Assembly (NCBI GenBank): GCA_028095005.1
Contig: CM051460.1
Coordinates: 287,162,238-287,226,237, forward strand
Length of the DNA stretch: 64,000 bases
Direction: 5' to 3'
Source of the DNA: Rhynchospora pubera
Lineage: Eukaryota > Streptophyta > Magnoliopsida > Poales > Cyperaceae
This document shows positions 1 to 12,314 of this stretch, piece by piece. Each line of letters starts with the position of its first letter. Within the stretch, counting starts at the first letter, position 1. Position numbers and translations under genes: made by a program. Below the pieces are notes generated by a model. That model was not told where the DNA came from, did not search any database, and saw nothing but the letters and a program-made list of their open reading frames with translations.

Positions 1-240
1 GTTTCAACTCCAAATCAATCATTCAATCGATTAATTGTCCGTCAAAATCATTTCAGTTTTTTAATATTGATGACCTTACATTCTGAGAGTCACTATGTAT
101 GTCGCAGAATCAAGCACTCTCAAAAATTGTGAAATAGACATGAACTCTTGCCTAGATCATATAAGGATAAAAATAACTCATAATAGATAAGCAAACAAAA
201 ATAGAATAATAAAACAAAATAAACTTTCTGTGATTCTGTC

Positions 241-579
241 TCATTCAAATGAGAAGGCATTGGCCATGACAGTCCTGTACCTGCTGTCAGAAGCTAGTAG
301 TAATTTTGACAGTTTAAGCCTCTTAGAAACTGGGTGAAGACTCTCTGCTGCTCTGACTACTCTATTTCCTATATCACATTTATGAGACTTAAAATGAGGT
401 GTTTCCTCTTGCTCCTGTTTCTTAGCGGTGCTATGCCATGGTGTCTCTGGCTTGTTGCGAGGTTCTCCTTTAGAAATTTGGAAAGCAACTACATGAAGAG
501 ACCATGTGTTGCAGTTCTTGAATAAAAGCCTTAGAGGGACGGAATGTGAAAGGTGGTACAAGTGACAACCCCTTTTGAC
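241..579 (-). pseudogene. Disrupted host gene, coding exon 3 (last exon)
   Basis: Third and last coding exon of a small minus-strand host gene split by the LTR element at 1199-10796. Its acceptor is the TTGTAG just before 579, its frame is phase 0, and its stop is TGA at 241-243. It encodes 112 residues starting VKRGCHLYHLSHSVPL, with TWSLHVVAF in the middle and a basic Ser/Lys-rich tail ending MANAFSFE. Joined with exon 2 (1038-1105) and exon 1 (10802-10913 plus the 6 bp 1193-1198), the total is 525 nt, or 174 aa plus stop, with matching phases at both junctions; this is why I take it as a true gene. The N-terminal part looks like a small beta-rich, ubiquitin-like domain, but I do not recognise the family for certain. 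Bases 1-240 are probably its 3' UTR and flank. Confidence 0.6.
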
Positions 580-1037
580 CTACAATTGTTAAATAGAGAG
601 GGAATAGTAGAAGATCAAAGTTGCCTTTACTTGCCATTACAATTCAATTTGTCCTCAAGGCGCAGTATGATTGAGGTTTCTATTGATTCAAACCAATTTA
701 TTGCAATCCCATAATAATAAAATTAGTAATGAGAGACGAACACAAGGGTCTTTTGCAAAGCATAGTGTTATCGATATCTCAATATACATGCAATATGCAA
801 CAGTGATTCTCAATTTACATTTAACTTCTATGACATTTTAATTGGACTTAGAATTGCAGAGTCTATTACAATTGAAACACAATAACACATTTGAAAGAAA
901 ACTGTTGACTTGAAGGGTGATTCAAGAAATGTTCCAATGATTACTAAATTCAAGGCTGAATGAGCTAAATTTCAGCTTAACCAAGACCAATACCAGTATA
1001 AGTTACCAGGTATTGCAAAGCTCAGACAAGAAAATAC

Positions 1038-1105
1038 CTGCAAAGCTGTGATTTTGATTTGACCAACCTTACAAAAGCAAGAGTAGTGCTCCATTTCGAG
1101 CTTAG
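1038..1105 (-). pseudogene. Disrupted host gene, coding exon 2
   Basis: A 68-bp exon between acceptor TGTAATGTAG (ending at 1106) and donor GTATTT (starting at 1037). It begins with two bases completing a codon left open by exon 1 (T|CT, Ser), then reads KLEMEHYSCFCKVGQIKITALQ in part and ends in phase 0, as exon 3 requires. It was too short for an ORF scan; I found it by looking for the missing middle of the protein. Introns lie at 580-1037 and 1106-1192. The donor of exon 1 (GTAAGC, 1187-1192) is now 9.6 kb away from most of exon 1. Confidence 0.6.
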
Positions 1106-1198
1106 CTACATTACAGTGATGACATAATATCAGTATTGACTATTGCATAATGAAGAGGTCGGTATGCCAAGGAAAAATGAGTGCTAGCTTACAGATGA

Positions 1199-4100
1199 TG
1201 TTATAACCTGAATTTCTTCTGTTTCTGATGTTCTAGTGAAATTTGGATAACTCAAGACTGAAATTATTATTTGAGTAATTTTATTTTCTGAATTTGAAAG
1301 TTTATCAATTTTGTCTATTTTATTGAAATTGATGTCTGAAAATTAAAATTTTCAGTTGATTTTTAACCATTTTCTTTGGTACTAGAATTAAATATTTTGA
1401 TTTATTTTGTATGGAACCATAAGTTAAAACAAAGAAAATGGAATTTCTCTTTAATGACCGATATTTGAAAAAAAAAAAATTACGGCTTCATTGGCTCCTT
1501 AACTTTGGTTCCTTCAGTGTAGTTATGGCATGTGGGGCCTACTTATCAACTTAGTCTATAGTTCAATAATTTAATTGTGCACCATTTCCAAATGAGATTA
1601 AAATCAGACCTTGGAGAAACCATTCTCCATCTGGACGTTTCTTCTCTTATTTTATTCTAGTTCATACCTTTACTCATCAAGTTCTATCTCTTCCTTTGTA
1701 CGGTGCATAAAATCCCATCCAAAATCAAAGAAAAGTTACAGAAATTAGGATTCCTTTGTAGAACAAGTATTCTCTTTTCTTGGAAGTTTTTGCGAAACTG
1801 AAAATTTTAGAAGTCTGGTAAAGTCGGGTCTGTTTTGAAGTCTCCCCAAGTACGATCTGATCCGAGTGAGTAAGAATTCTTATCTATTTGATTAATTCAA
1901 GTGATTTTTAACTCCTTGGCGTTATCAATTATTACTTTTTCTGTACTATTGAAATTGACCTTAAAAAAAAATGGAATCTAGGGTTTCATGAGATTTGAGA
2001 AGTTAAATTTTCCCGTCAGTTATTTGTAATAGTTGATTAAAAAACTAAAATTGATAGTGAGACTGAGTTTAATTTCTTAATCTCTTCAAGTTTTTGAACT
2101 TCAGTATAGAAAGTCATCATTATACAAATTTCAGCAGTATTTTTGGACTTTATCGTAAATTTTTCTATGGCTGAACTTTTAGTTCATTATTTTTAGGGTT
2201 TTTATAATCCAAGGCAATTCTCCAAGTTTTAATTTCATTATTTAATATCAAGAATTGTTTGCCTAAGTTGAATGAAATTGAGTTGTATAGAATGAGAAAT
2301 TTGGGACTTAATTCTTTTCATTAGTTAGTTGCAAGAATGGATTTAGAAACCAAATTATGTTACGTGCAAAATTAATAAATGGTGTAAATCTGATAATCTT
2401 ATGAGGATTGTGCAGATTATTTCATAAAAGATATTTATTTGGATCTTTTTGTAAAATAAATTAGTTTGGTTTTCTCAATAGTTAATCAATTATATTGCTG
2501 GAATTTGAAATTGTATTGCTTCTTTAGTTGATAGATTATTACAATTAATGAATGGAGTAATTAGAATGGTTGTCCAATTAGTAAATTAGTTGGACCTTGA
2601 GGAATAGGTGCCAAAATAATATTTACCCGTGATTATGTACAACTCTTAGCCTAATCAGAAATACTGGTATAAATTAGCTAAGCTAGTACCTACCATCATG
2701 CGATTGCTGTCAATGCTCAGTGTTGCTGTTGCTACAGTTCCATTCACTGTTCAACGCCCCACTGTTCATTGGTGAGCATCACACATTAGAAGTGGCAGCA
2801 GCTACTCTCAGCACTCCATGTGTTGCTGCACAAAATCATTGTTTTGCTGTCATGCACCATTGTTTTATTGTTGTGTGTTACTAGCTAGTTTTGTTAACCA
2901 TTGTCCAGTCGTGAAATCACTCATCAGTTCTATTAATTAACATGAACCTTGTGTTCTACGAATATATTCTAGCAGCAAGTGTAAAGGATAATAAAACAAT
3001 GAGCTAGTTCAGATTTGCAGTATTATTATAAACCGATGTTAAGCAAGGATTATTGTTACATACTTTGTGTATTGGATAATAATAAGTTAATTACAATTCT
3101 TATTAAAATAAGGACTGCTCTAAATTTAAAAGTGAATTTAATTGAGTCTTAAAACTGAAAAGAAAATTTATATTGTTTAGAATCAGGAGGTTATGAGTGG
3201 AAATTTAGGAGCAAGTGGGCATGGAGGCATGTAGAATTAGTTTGGTTGCTTGCTTTTGCTTTGGTTTTTGCTGCCGTTTAAGGTACGGATTCCGCTTAAG
3301 TTTTAATTACATGGAAAAACTTTAAGTATGAGCATTCATGTTGTATTCTGAAATGATTGCATTCATGATATATTTCTGACTGTGTAGATAATGCATGATT
3401 GTTAAGTGACATGTTGAACTGTATTCGATTTGATTGTGTTCTGAATGATATGAGTACAGCTTGTGTGGTTGAGATAGACACTCGTAATGTTTGGAGGTGG
3501 AGTCATGACCCATCCTACCAAGCACCGTGTAATAAGCGCTTATGTACCGGGACTCAGTAGGTCCAGTCTAGAATGGTCCGGAGTGTGAGTGTTCCCAGCT
3601 TGCTTGTACATTTGGATGTTTATTGATTGAATTATATCTGAATTGAATTGGCCATTGGCAGTTCTCAGAGGAGGCTCGTGGCATATTTGATTGGTCGTTG
3701 GTAGTCCTCATAAAAGGGGCCTCGCGACATATTTGACTCTGCTATTGATGTATGAAACCAGACTTGCATATTAGATAAATGTCCAATCAAATCAGCCGGT
3801 ATTTGATATACTTGGAATCAGAATTGATATTGAATTGGTGCCGAGCTCATATGTCATATTGCATTAACTAGTTTAATCTAACTTTGTTGTGCTTATTTGA
3901 AATTTGGAATAAAGGTAAAAGTTTATCTACGTGATTTGTGAATTGTATTTTCAACTCAGTAATGTAATTAGTTCCTAAACTTGTAATTAAAACTTCAAGT
4001 GGCTGGAACTAAATACCGTACTGAGATAAATTTTATTTATCTCACACCTCCACTTTGTGGGTTCCAGGGTTAGCGAGCGGGGCCAGAGCCGTAAAGGATT

Positions 4101-4968
4101 AAGCCTTTTAATGTCACTTGGTGAGTATTATGTGAACTCTTAAGTATTGTACAAGTAAATTTTTGAGATCCTACTTGTATATTAGAAATTGATTATATTT
4201 GACTATTAAATTTTGGTATGATGGTCCAGTTAGCATGTAGTAATATATATTATTTGTTAACTTGTGTTATCGAGGAAATAATTGCATTTCGGTGATGAAT
4301 GTGCAGTTAGATCATTCTTATGTAAATCTGACCTTCATGTAGCAATTACTTTCCTATATATTTGATTGGCAAGATCCATGTATAAATTATATTCCTACTT
4401 GCATTTTAGTTCTTTTAATTTATACGTAAACCATGTGCTTGAAATTTTAAGCACGTTAGAATTATTTGACAGTGGGTATATGTAGATGACTGTGTATACT
4501 TGTACATAAAATGGCATGAAATTTTTTTTATATATATAAGAATCTCGTTAGTTTTTGCTCTTGTAAATTCAAATTAAATATTTGGACGCTTGTCTTATCA
4601 GTTTTATTTTGATTTAATGAAACTCGTTTGTCAAAGTAAACATTCATAACTGCATTTTTTTTAGAGTGCTTATTATGTATATAATAGCATTGTATATCGG
4701 AAGTGCATGTTTGAAATTGATAGTCTTAATTTTCTACCCTTATATAGTTATATACAGGTAACTTTCACATTTAACTATGCACATTTAAGCATTTATTCTT
4801 TTTATGTAGTTTATATTATTGGTTGCATGCACTGAGTCAAGTTCTCATAGTTAATTTATGTGACATATATTAATTTTAATAATGGGAATTAAAGTACGCC
4901 TTGCGTGTGTGCGAAGTTAAGCGTGCATACGCGGCGGCTGTGAGCACCCCCGGTCTTGGGGTGTGACA
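1199..4968 (+). repeat. LARD 5' LTR
   Basis: 3770-bp LTR bounded by TG...CA. Short frames inside it (for example 3296-3525, minus) recur unchanged in the other LTR and have no coding features. Confidence 0.93.
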
Positions 4969-4975
4969 GTTAAAA

Positions 4976-4987
4976 TGGTATCAGAGC
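4976..4987 (+). other. LARD primer binding site
   Basis: TGGTATCAGAGC matches the 3' end complement of plant initiator methionine tRNA. It starts 7 bp after the 5' LTR and sets the element's orientation. Confidence 0.85.
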
Positions 4988-6751
4988 AAGGTTTAACAAC
5001 CAAACCTGACCAATAGGTTGCGTCAGTGGGGTACGTCTAAAGGGTTGTTTTGTAAGTAAGTTTGATTTCTTACTATTTTTGCTTGCAGATTAATATTTGT
5101 CTAACTTATTTATAAGGGCGATCTAATATTGATTCTTTGTATTTGTATATGCTTAGTATATGCTTATTAATTGATTGCTTCTTGCTTAATTTTCTGGTTG
5201 CTTTATTACTTTAAACAGTGCTTATTTAGCAAGTGAATTGAATTCTTAAAAGAAAAAAAAATTTCTTTGGTGACTATTCTTTGTGTGTTGAATAACTTAT
5301 ATAAGTTTGGTACTTGCATGACATAGTTTTAAGTGTAATATAAGAGTTCATAGTTTAACATTTTTTTTATTTGTTATGTTAGCTTGAAAAGCATGCATAT
5401 AGAATTTTGATTTTTGACTAAACTTGGAAAATAATTAGAAGCTTTTAGTGGAATTATTATACATACCAACAACACTCTTGGAAATGCATTGCATTTAGCA
5501 TGGTTACTGGATTATTCTATATATGTGTTGTAACTTTAAAGATATGTTTTATATATGTTGAAATAATTTATGTGTATTAAAGTAGTATGGCTTATTTTCT
5601 ACTGTTTGAAATGTAAAGGGATTTCATTTATTGTAGTGAGCATGTTCTGTTTTATATTGATGCGTGATTGAAATGTTAAGGATTTCTAAATTTACTATAG
5701 TATGCACAAACTTTTGGTACTTATTTGAGTAAAGATCTTCTTATCTTTTGTTGGCACAAGGATCAAGCAAGCTGACTGATCACCTGACTTGTTAATTGAA
5801 TCTCAATAATACAAGAATTACCTTTTTCTTCCTTGACTGATCATCAAGGTTGCCAAGAGTAATTTTGATATTACCGTGCTTTCTAAAGGATAAGAAGTAG
5901 ACCAGACCTTTCAAAATGTTACTAGTTATAAGAATTTAAAGCTTTTAAAAATGATAATATTATGAGTAGTGCAACGTAAATGTATTGACCTGCACATTTG
6001 AAAAATAATGTTAACTTAATTGTGGCAAACTGAAAAAGTAGTTGCATATTTCTTGGGTGGTACTTGTAAACTAGGTGTTTCTGTAATGAACACCAAAATT
6101 TTTCAAGCTGACCTTTCGAATTCAAAGTGTTTGTTTTATTCATTTTAATCATAATATCTTAAATATTCTGTTGGTGCTCTTCAAACTTATAGAAATAGTT
6201 TTAGATTTTGTTCGTTTTCAATTTAAGTGGATGAATCTATTTTTTGTTTGCACTTGAATTGTTGCTTGTAACTATTTGATTATAAGTTTTGGTCTGTAGC
6301 TTAATGTAAAAAAAAAAGGGATTCTTCTGTAATGTAATTTAATTACTGTATGCTTAGTTCCTTGTCCAGTTTGAAGCTGTATATAGAAGTTTGAAATTTG
6401 CAAATAAGTTGTTTTGTTAACTTTATTTTGAAAATAACAAGTTTTAGCTCGAGTTGGGTTCAAATCATTATTTTTTTATATGGCGCCAATTCAGTTGTTA
6501 CAAGGTCTTTTCGGTTAATGCAAGATGATAGTACTTGTTTAAATTTTCATTGGCATAATTTGACTTCTAGAGCTTTACTTTACAAATGTGCTATTTAAGT
6601 TTTAATAGATGTTGTGTATTGTCAAGTTTTAAAACAGGGAGTAAATACTTATCTCAAACTTAGCTATGAAAAGTATCTTACTACTTGAGTTTCGTCTCTA
6701 TTTTTCTTATATAGTTCTAAGCTGATACGAATCTTTACCATATCATTTGCA

Positions 6752-6789
<38 letters not shown>

Positions 6790-7013
6790 TTATCCTGATT
6801 GATTTCTTTGGTACTCGTCTATACTAGTTTTGTTGTTTTGGAGCTACATTCTTCCAATACAGAGTATGCTTAGGAATTTAATTTTCATATTTGCGCAAAT
6901 AGTTTCAGTTTATTGCTAATTTCTATAAACTGGCCGTAGAAATATAAATTAAAATATGTTCAATAGCTTTTGATTTCCTACTTGAATAAATTTCGAGGTC
7001 GAAATTTTTTTTT
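4988..7013 (+). other. LARD internal non-coding domain
   Basis: About 2 kb of AT-rich sequence without any frame resembling gag, protease, RT, RNase H or integrase. It holds an (ATT)n microsatellite at about 6757-6790. Confidence 0.8.
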
Positions 7014-7026
7014 AAGGAGGGAGGAA
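7014..7026 (+). other. LARD polypurine tract
   Basis: The purine run AAGGAGGGAGGAA sits directly against the 3' LTR, the normal place for plus-strand priming. Confidence 0.8.
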
Positions 7027-10000
7027 TGTTATAACCTGAATTTCTTCTGTTTCTGATGTTCTAGTGAAATTTGGATAACTCAAGACTGAAATTATTATTT
7101 GAGTAATTTTATTTTCTGAATTTGAAAGTTTATCAATTTTGTCTATTTTATTGAAATTGATGTCTGAAAATTAAAATTTTCAGTTGATTTTTAACCATTT
7201 TCTTTGGTACTAGAATTAAATATTTTGATTTATTTTGTATGGAACCATAAGTTAAAACAAAGAAAATGGAATTTCTCTTTAATGACCGATATTTGAAAAA
7301 AAAAAAATTACGGCTTCATTGGCTCCTTAACTTTGGTTCCTTCAGTGTAGTTATGGCATGTGGGGCCTACTTATCAACTTAGTCTATAGTTCAATAATTT
7401 AATTGTGCACCATTTCCAAATGAGATTAAAATCAGACCTTGGAGAAACCATTCTCCATCTGGACGTTTCTTCTCTTATTTTATTCTAGTTCATACCTTTA
7501 CTCATCAAGTTCTATCTCTTCCTTTGTACGGTGCATAAAATCCCATCCAAAATCAAAGAAAAGTTACAGAAATTAGGATTCCTTTGTAGAACAAGTATTC
7601 TCTTTTCTTGGAAGTTTTTGCGAAACTGAAAATTTTAGAAGTCTGGTAAAGTCGGGTCTGTTTTGAAGTCTCCCCAAGTACGATCTGATCCGAGTGAGTA
7701 AGAATTCTTATCTATTTGATTAATTCAAGTGATTTTTAACTCCTTGGCGTTATCAATTATTACTTTTTCTGTACTATTGAAATTGACCTTAAAAAAAAAT
7801 GGAATCTAGGGTTTCATGAGATTTGAGAAGTTAAATTTTCCCGTCAGTTATTTGTAATAGTTGATTAAAAAACTAAAATTGATAGTGAGACTGAGTTTAA
7901 TTTCTTAATCTCTTCAAGTTTTCGAACTTCAGTATAGAAAGTCATCATTATACAAATTTCAGCAGTATTTTTGGACTTTATCGTAAATTTTTCTATGGCT
8001 GAACTTTTAGTTCATTATTTTTAGGGTTTTTATAATCCAAGGCAATTCTCCAAGTTTTAATTTCATTATTTAATATCAAGAATTGTTTGCCTAAGTTGAA
8101 TGAAATTGAGTTGTATAGAATGAGAAATTTGGGACTTAATTCTTTTCATTAGTTAGTTGCAAGAATGGATTTAGAAACCAAATTATGTTACGTGCAAAAT
8201 TAATAAATGGTGTAAATCTGATAATCTTATGAGGATTGTGCAGATTATTTCATAAAAGATATTTATTTGGATCTTTTTGTAAAATAAATTAGTTTGGTTT
8301 TCTCAATAGTTAATCAATTATATTGCTGGAATTTGAAATTGTATTGCTTCTTTAGTTGATAGATTATTACAATTAATGAATGGAGTAATTAGAATGGTTG
8401 TCCAATTAGTAAATTAGTTGGACCTTGAGGAATAGGTGCCAAAATAATATTTACCCGTGATTATGTACAACTCTTAGCCTAATCAGAAATACTGGTATAA
8501 ATTAGCTAAGCTAGTACCTACCATCATGCGATTGCTGTCAATGCTCAGTGTTGCTGTTGCTACAGTTCCATTCACTGTTCAACGCCCCACTGTTCATTGG
8601 TGAGCATCACACATTAGAAGTGGCAGCAGCTACTCTCAGCACTCCATGTGTTGCTGCACAAAATCATTGTTTTGCTATCATGCACCATTGTTTTATTGTT
8701 GTGTGTTACTAGCTAGTTTTGTTAACCATTGTCCAGTCGTGAAATCACTCATCAGTTCTATTAATTAACATGAACCTTGTGTTCTACGAATATATTCTAG
8801 CAGCAAGTGTAAAGGATAATAAAACAATGAGCTAGTTCAGATTTGCAGTATTATTATAAACCGATGTTAAGCAAGGATTATTGTTACATACTTTGTGTAT
8901 TGGATAATAATAAGTTAATTACAATTCTTATTAAAATAAGGACTGCTCTAAATTTAAAAGTGAATTTAATTGAGTCTTAAAACTGAAAAGAAAATTTATA
9001 TTGTTTAGAATCAGGAGGTTATGAGTGGAAATTTAGGAGCAAGTGGGCATGGAGGCATGTAGAATTAGTTTGGTTGCTTGCTTTTGCTTTGGTTTTTGCT
9101 GCCGTTTAAGGTACGGATTCCGCTTAAGTTTTAATTACATGGAAAAACTTTAAGTATGAGCATTCATGTTGTATTCTGAAATGATTGCATTCATGATATA
9201 TTTCTGACTGTGTAGATAATGCATGATTGTTAAGTGACATGTTGAACTGTATTCGATTTGATTGTGTTCTGAATGATATGAGTACAGCTTGTGTGGTTGA
9301 GATAGACACTCGTAATGTTTGGAGGTGGAGTCATGACCCATCCTACCAAGCACCGTGTAATAAGCGCTTATGTACCGGGACTCAGTAGGTCCAGTCTAGA
9401 ATGGTCCGGAGTGTGAGTGTTCCCAGCTTGCTTGTACATTTGGATGTTTATTGATTGAATTATATCTGAATTGAATTGGCCATTGGCAGTTCTCAGAGGA
9501 GGCTCGTGGCATATTTGATTGGTCGTTGGTAGTCCTCATAAAAGGGGCCTCGCGACATATTTGACTCTGCTATTGATGTATGAAACCAGACTTGCATATT
9601 AGATAAATGTCCAATCAAATCAGCCGGTATTTGATATACTTGGAATCAGAATTGATATTGAATTGGTGCCGAGCTCATATGTCATATTGCATTAACTAGT
9701 TTAATCTAACTTTGTTGTGCTTATTTGAAATTTGGAATAAAGGTAAAAGTTTATCTACGTGATTTGTGAATTGTATTTTCAACTCAGTAATGTAATTAGT
9801 TCCTAAACTTGTAATTAAAACTTCAAGTGGCTGGAACTAAATACCGTACTGAGATAAATTTTATTTATCTCACACCTCCACTTTGTGGGTTCCAGGGTTA
9901 GCGAGCGGGGCCAGAGCCGTAAAGGATTAAGCCTTTTAATGTCACTTGGTGAGTATTATGTGAACTCTTAAGTATTGTACAAGTAAATTTTTGAGATCCT

Positions 10001-10796
10001 ACTTGTATATTAGAAATTGATTATATTTGACTATTAAATTTTGGTATGATGGTCCAGTTAGCATGTAGTAATATATATTATTTGTTAACTTGTGTTATCG
10101 AGGAAATAATTGCATTTCGGTGATGAATGTGCAGTTAGATCATTCTTATGTAAATCTGACCTTCATGTAGCAATTACTTTCCTATATATTTGATTGGCAA
10201 GATCCATGTATAAATTATATTCCTACTTGCATTTTAGTTCTTTTAATTTATACGTAAACCATGTGCTTGAAATTTTAAGCACGTTAGAATTATTTGACAG
10301 TGGGTATATGTAGATGACTGTGTATACTTGTACATAAAATGGCATGAAATTTTTTTTATATATATAAGAATCTCGTTAGTTTTTGCTCTTGTAAATTCAA
10401 ATTAAATATTTGGACGCTTGTCTTATCAGTTTTATTTTGATTTAATGAAACTCGTTTGTCAAAGTAAACATTCATAACTGCATTTTTTTTAGAGTGCTTA
10501 TTATGTATATAATAGCATTGTATATCGGAAGTGCATGTTTGAAATTGATAGTCTTAATTTTCTACCCTTATATAGTTATATACAGGTAACTTTCACATTT
10601 AACTATGCACATTTAAGCATTTATTCTTTTTATGTAGTTTATATTATTGGTTGCATGCACTGAGTCAAGTTCTCATAGTTAATTTATGTGACATATATTA
10701 ATTTTAATAATGGGAATTAAAGTACGCCTTGCGTGTGTGCGAAGTTAAGCGTGCATACGCGGCGGCTGTGAGCACCCCCGGTCTTGGGGTGTGACA
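7027..10796 (+). repeat. LARD 3' LTR
   Basis: 3770-bp LTR, near-identical to 1199-4968 at a constant offset of 5828. Confidence 0.93.
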
Positions 10797-10801
10797 GATG
10801 A

Positions 10802-10990
10802 GTTGTGGAGTGGTGACGTCAGGGTGTATTGCGACGGAAAAATGCGTGCCTAGGCTTGTTTCAGCAAACACAGCCACCACTGCTGGATTTATATTAGGAT
10901 CTACAAGCCTCATTCTAACCTTTTGTTAGTATCAGTGCTTCTTTCTTCTTCTGAAGTCAGCAGAGAGTTAGATCCTTCTCTGTCACCATC
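10802..10990 (-). pseudogene. Disrupted host gene, exon 1 (5' UTR part and first coding part)
   Basis: The acceptor TTTTTTCAG ends at 10991. The exon has a short untranslated part, with a stop in frame just upstream, and then ATG at 10913. The reading is MRLVDPNINPAVVAVFAE and continues through HPDVTTPQL. In the uninterrupted allele it would continue CTC ATC T and splice at GTAAGC, using the six bases now at 1193-1198. The LARD inserted at TCATC. Translation from this ATG now runs about 30 codons into the LTR and stops at 10704, so only the first 39 native residues can be made and the splice donor is lost. The intact 174-aa product is inferred from exon phase and sequence continuity, not from a database match. 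Confidence 0.6.
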
Positions 10991-11774
10991 CTGAAAAAAT
11001 ACATACCAGTATACTTTTGTAAGAAACAAATGGCATATATTTTCCATTAAATTTACATAAAATCTGCTTATTGTTAACATGCTATTGGTTCTTTCTTCTC
11101 TTAAGCTAAAATTAAGATAAAATCCAGCTAAATGTAACTTTGATTTTGGTTCTCAAATTTTCATAAACTTATTATCAAGTAATTTGGTAAGCTGAATAAA
11201 CAACAGAAATATTTTATTAAGCTTCTCATCCATGGCTCTTATTAAGTAAAAATAATTTTGTTAGTCTTTATTGAAAATTTCTGAATAAATATGCTACTAG
11301 CAGTACAGTAACTTTTCTTTTTAGAAAATCTAGACAGTCGCTATCTAGGTTAGCAGTACAGGAACTTTGCTTGACTGTATATTCTTTTATTTTCCCCTCT
11401 TAAAACTATAAACTTAACATACAAGTATTAGTCTCATGTAAAAAGCCATCTCAACCGTCCAACTGATATAAAATAAAAAGGGCCCAGGAAGAAATTTGTT
11501 TCTCTTTTTATTTAACCAAGAAATAAGCAGAAGTAGAGATGTTATGGTACTTGCTGAATACATATCGAGTACAAGTATACTGGTATTAAATACCTGTACA
11601 ACCATTCACCTCTTAGCAGTTTGATCAAGTGCCAATTATGTGGACTAAAAGGTAATAGCCAATAAATGCTCGACGAGATTGCGTGCAAAACCGTACACTG
11701 AAGTGTGACAAGCATAACATTGAATCAATTTGGGACCATCTGGCAATGTGAAAAGAAAATAAAATAATTCGTAC

Positions 11775-11940
11775 CAAGTTCCGATCTATAACTGAATTTA
11801 GTCGACGCAAGAGTCTTGATAGAATAAAGAAAAGAAAATTTTCGAGGGATTGATGAGGAAGAGGGAAGCGAAGGGGAGAGAGAGAGAGAGAGATATTTAG
11901 CCAGGGTTTAACGGGAGATGCACTAGGAATAGTACCAAGG
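11775..11940 (-). other. Possible 5' UTR exon and promoter side of the disrupted gene
   Basis: Read on the minus strand, this has a CT-rich leader (CTCTCTCTCTCCCC near 11880) like many plant 5' UTRs and a possible donor, CTTG|GTAC, at 11775. The stretch 10991-11774 would then be a 5' UTR intron. The 130-aa frame across it (11625-12017) looks non-coding. Confidence 0.3.
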
Positions 11941-11950
11941 AAAAGAGTAA

Positions 11951-12135
11951 GGGGCTGTTTGTATCTCATTGGAATTTGGAGAATTTCATATTCTAGATAT
12001 AAATTTATTATAAACATCTAGAATATAAATTTATTATAAACAATTCAAACTCTTCACAAATTACACATTTTTCAATAAATTTATATCTAAAAATAGAAAA
12101 TTTTATAAATTCCTAAGCGATCCAAACTTCCCTAG
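11951..12135. mobile_element. Degenerate MITE of the GGCTGTGTTTGGATGG family
   Basis: It starts GGGGCTGTTTG and ends GCGATCCAAACTT. The core AAACTCTTCACAAATTACAC matches the MITE at 42437-42630. Edges are approximate. Confidence 0.45.
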
Positions 12136-12309
12136 AAGCTTTGAAAATGCGGAAAAGCCCTGCACATAACCGAATAAATAAAATATAATCTTTTCATTGA
12201 GAAAAAAAAACCATAATTAATAAATAGATGAGGTCCATGGTAAGAAACTAAAATTGATATTATATATATATATCTAACTATAACGTTTAAAACATCGTTC
12301 GTTCGACAA
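12136..12309. other. Host intergenic sequence
   Basis: AT-rich unique-looking sequence with a short (TA)n run near 12260, between the MITE and the solo LTR. I see no gene. Confidence 0.5.
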
Positions 12310-12314
12310 CACTA

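Larger units (their letters stand above)
1199..10796 (+). mobile_element. Non-coding LTR retrotransposon (LARD type), recent insertion
   Basis: Two direct LTRs of 3770 bp (1199-4968 and 7027-10796) start TGTTATAACC and end GGTGTGACA, with no net length difference. Comparing by eye I saw only two substitutions (near 2093/7921 and 2847/8675). The 5-bp target duplication GATGA is perfect (1194-1198 and 10797-10801). A primer binding site for initiator Met tRNA lies 7 bp inside the left LTR and a polypurine tract abuts the right one, giving plus orientation. The 2058-bp interior has no gag or pol frame. Huge LTRs and an empty interior define a LARD, which must be moved by proteins made elsewhere. 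The 3' end context (TTTCGAGGTCGAAATT then purines) resembles Ty3 chromoviruses of the Tekay/Del group; that lineage call is inference. The insertion breaks a host coding exon. Confidence 0.93.

Noticed and set aside
3296..3525. 61- and 67-aa minus-strand frames, also at 9124-9353
   Set aside because: They are duplicates only because they lie in the two LTRs of the LARD; no start context, domain or codon bias.
11625..12017. 130-aa minus-strand frame
   Set aside because: It crosses a CT-rich leader and a MITE; composition looks like untranslated sequence.
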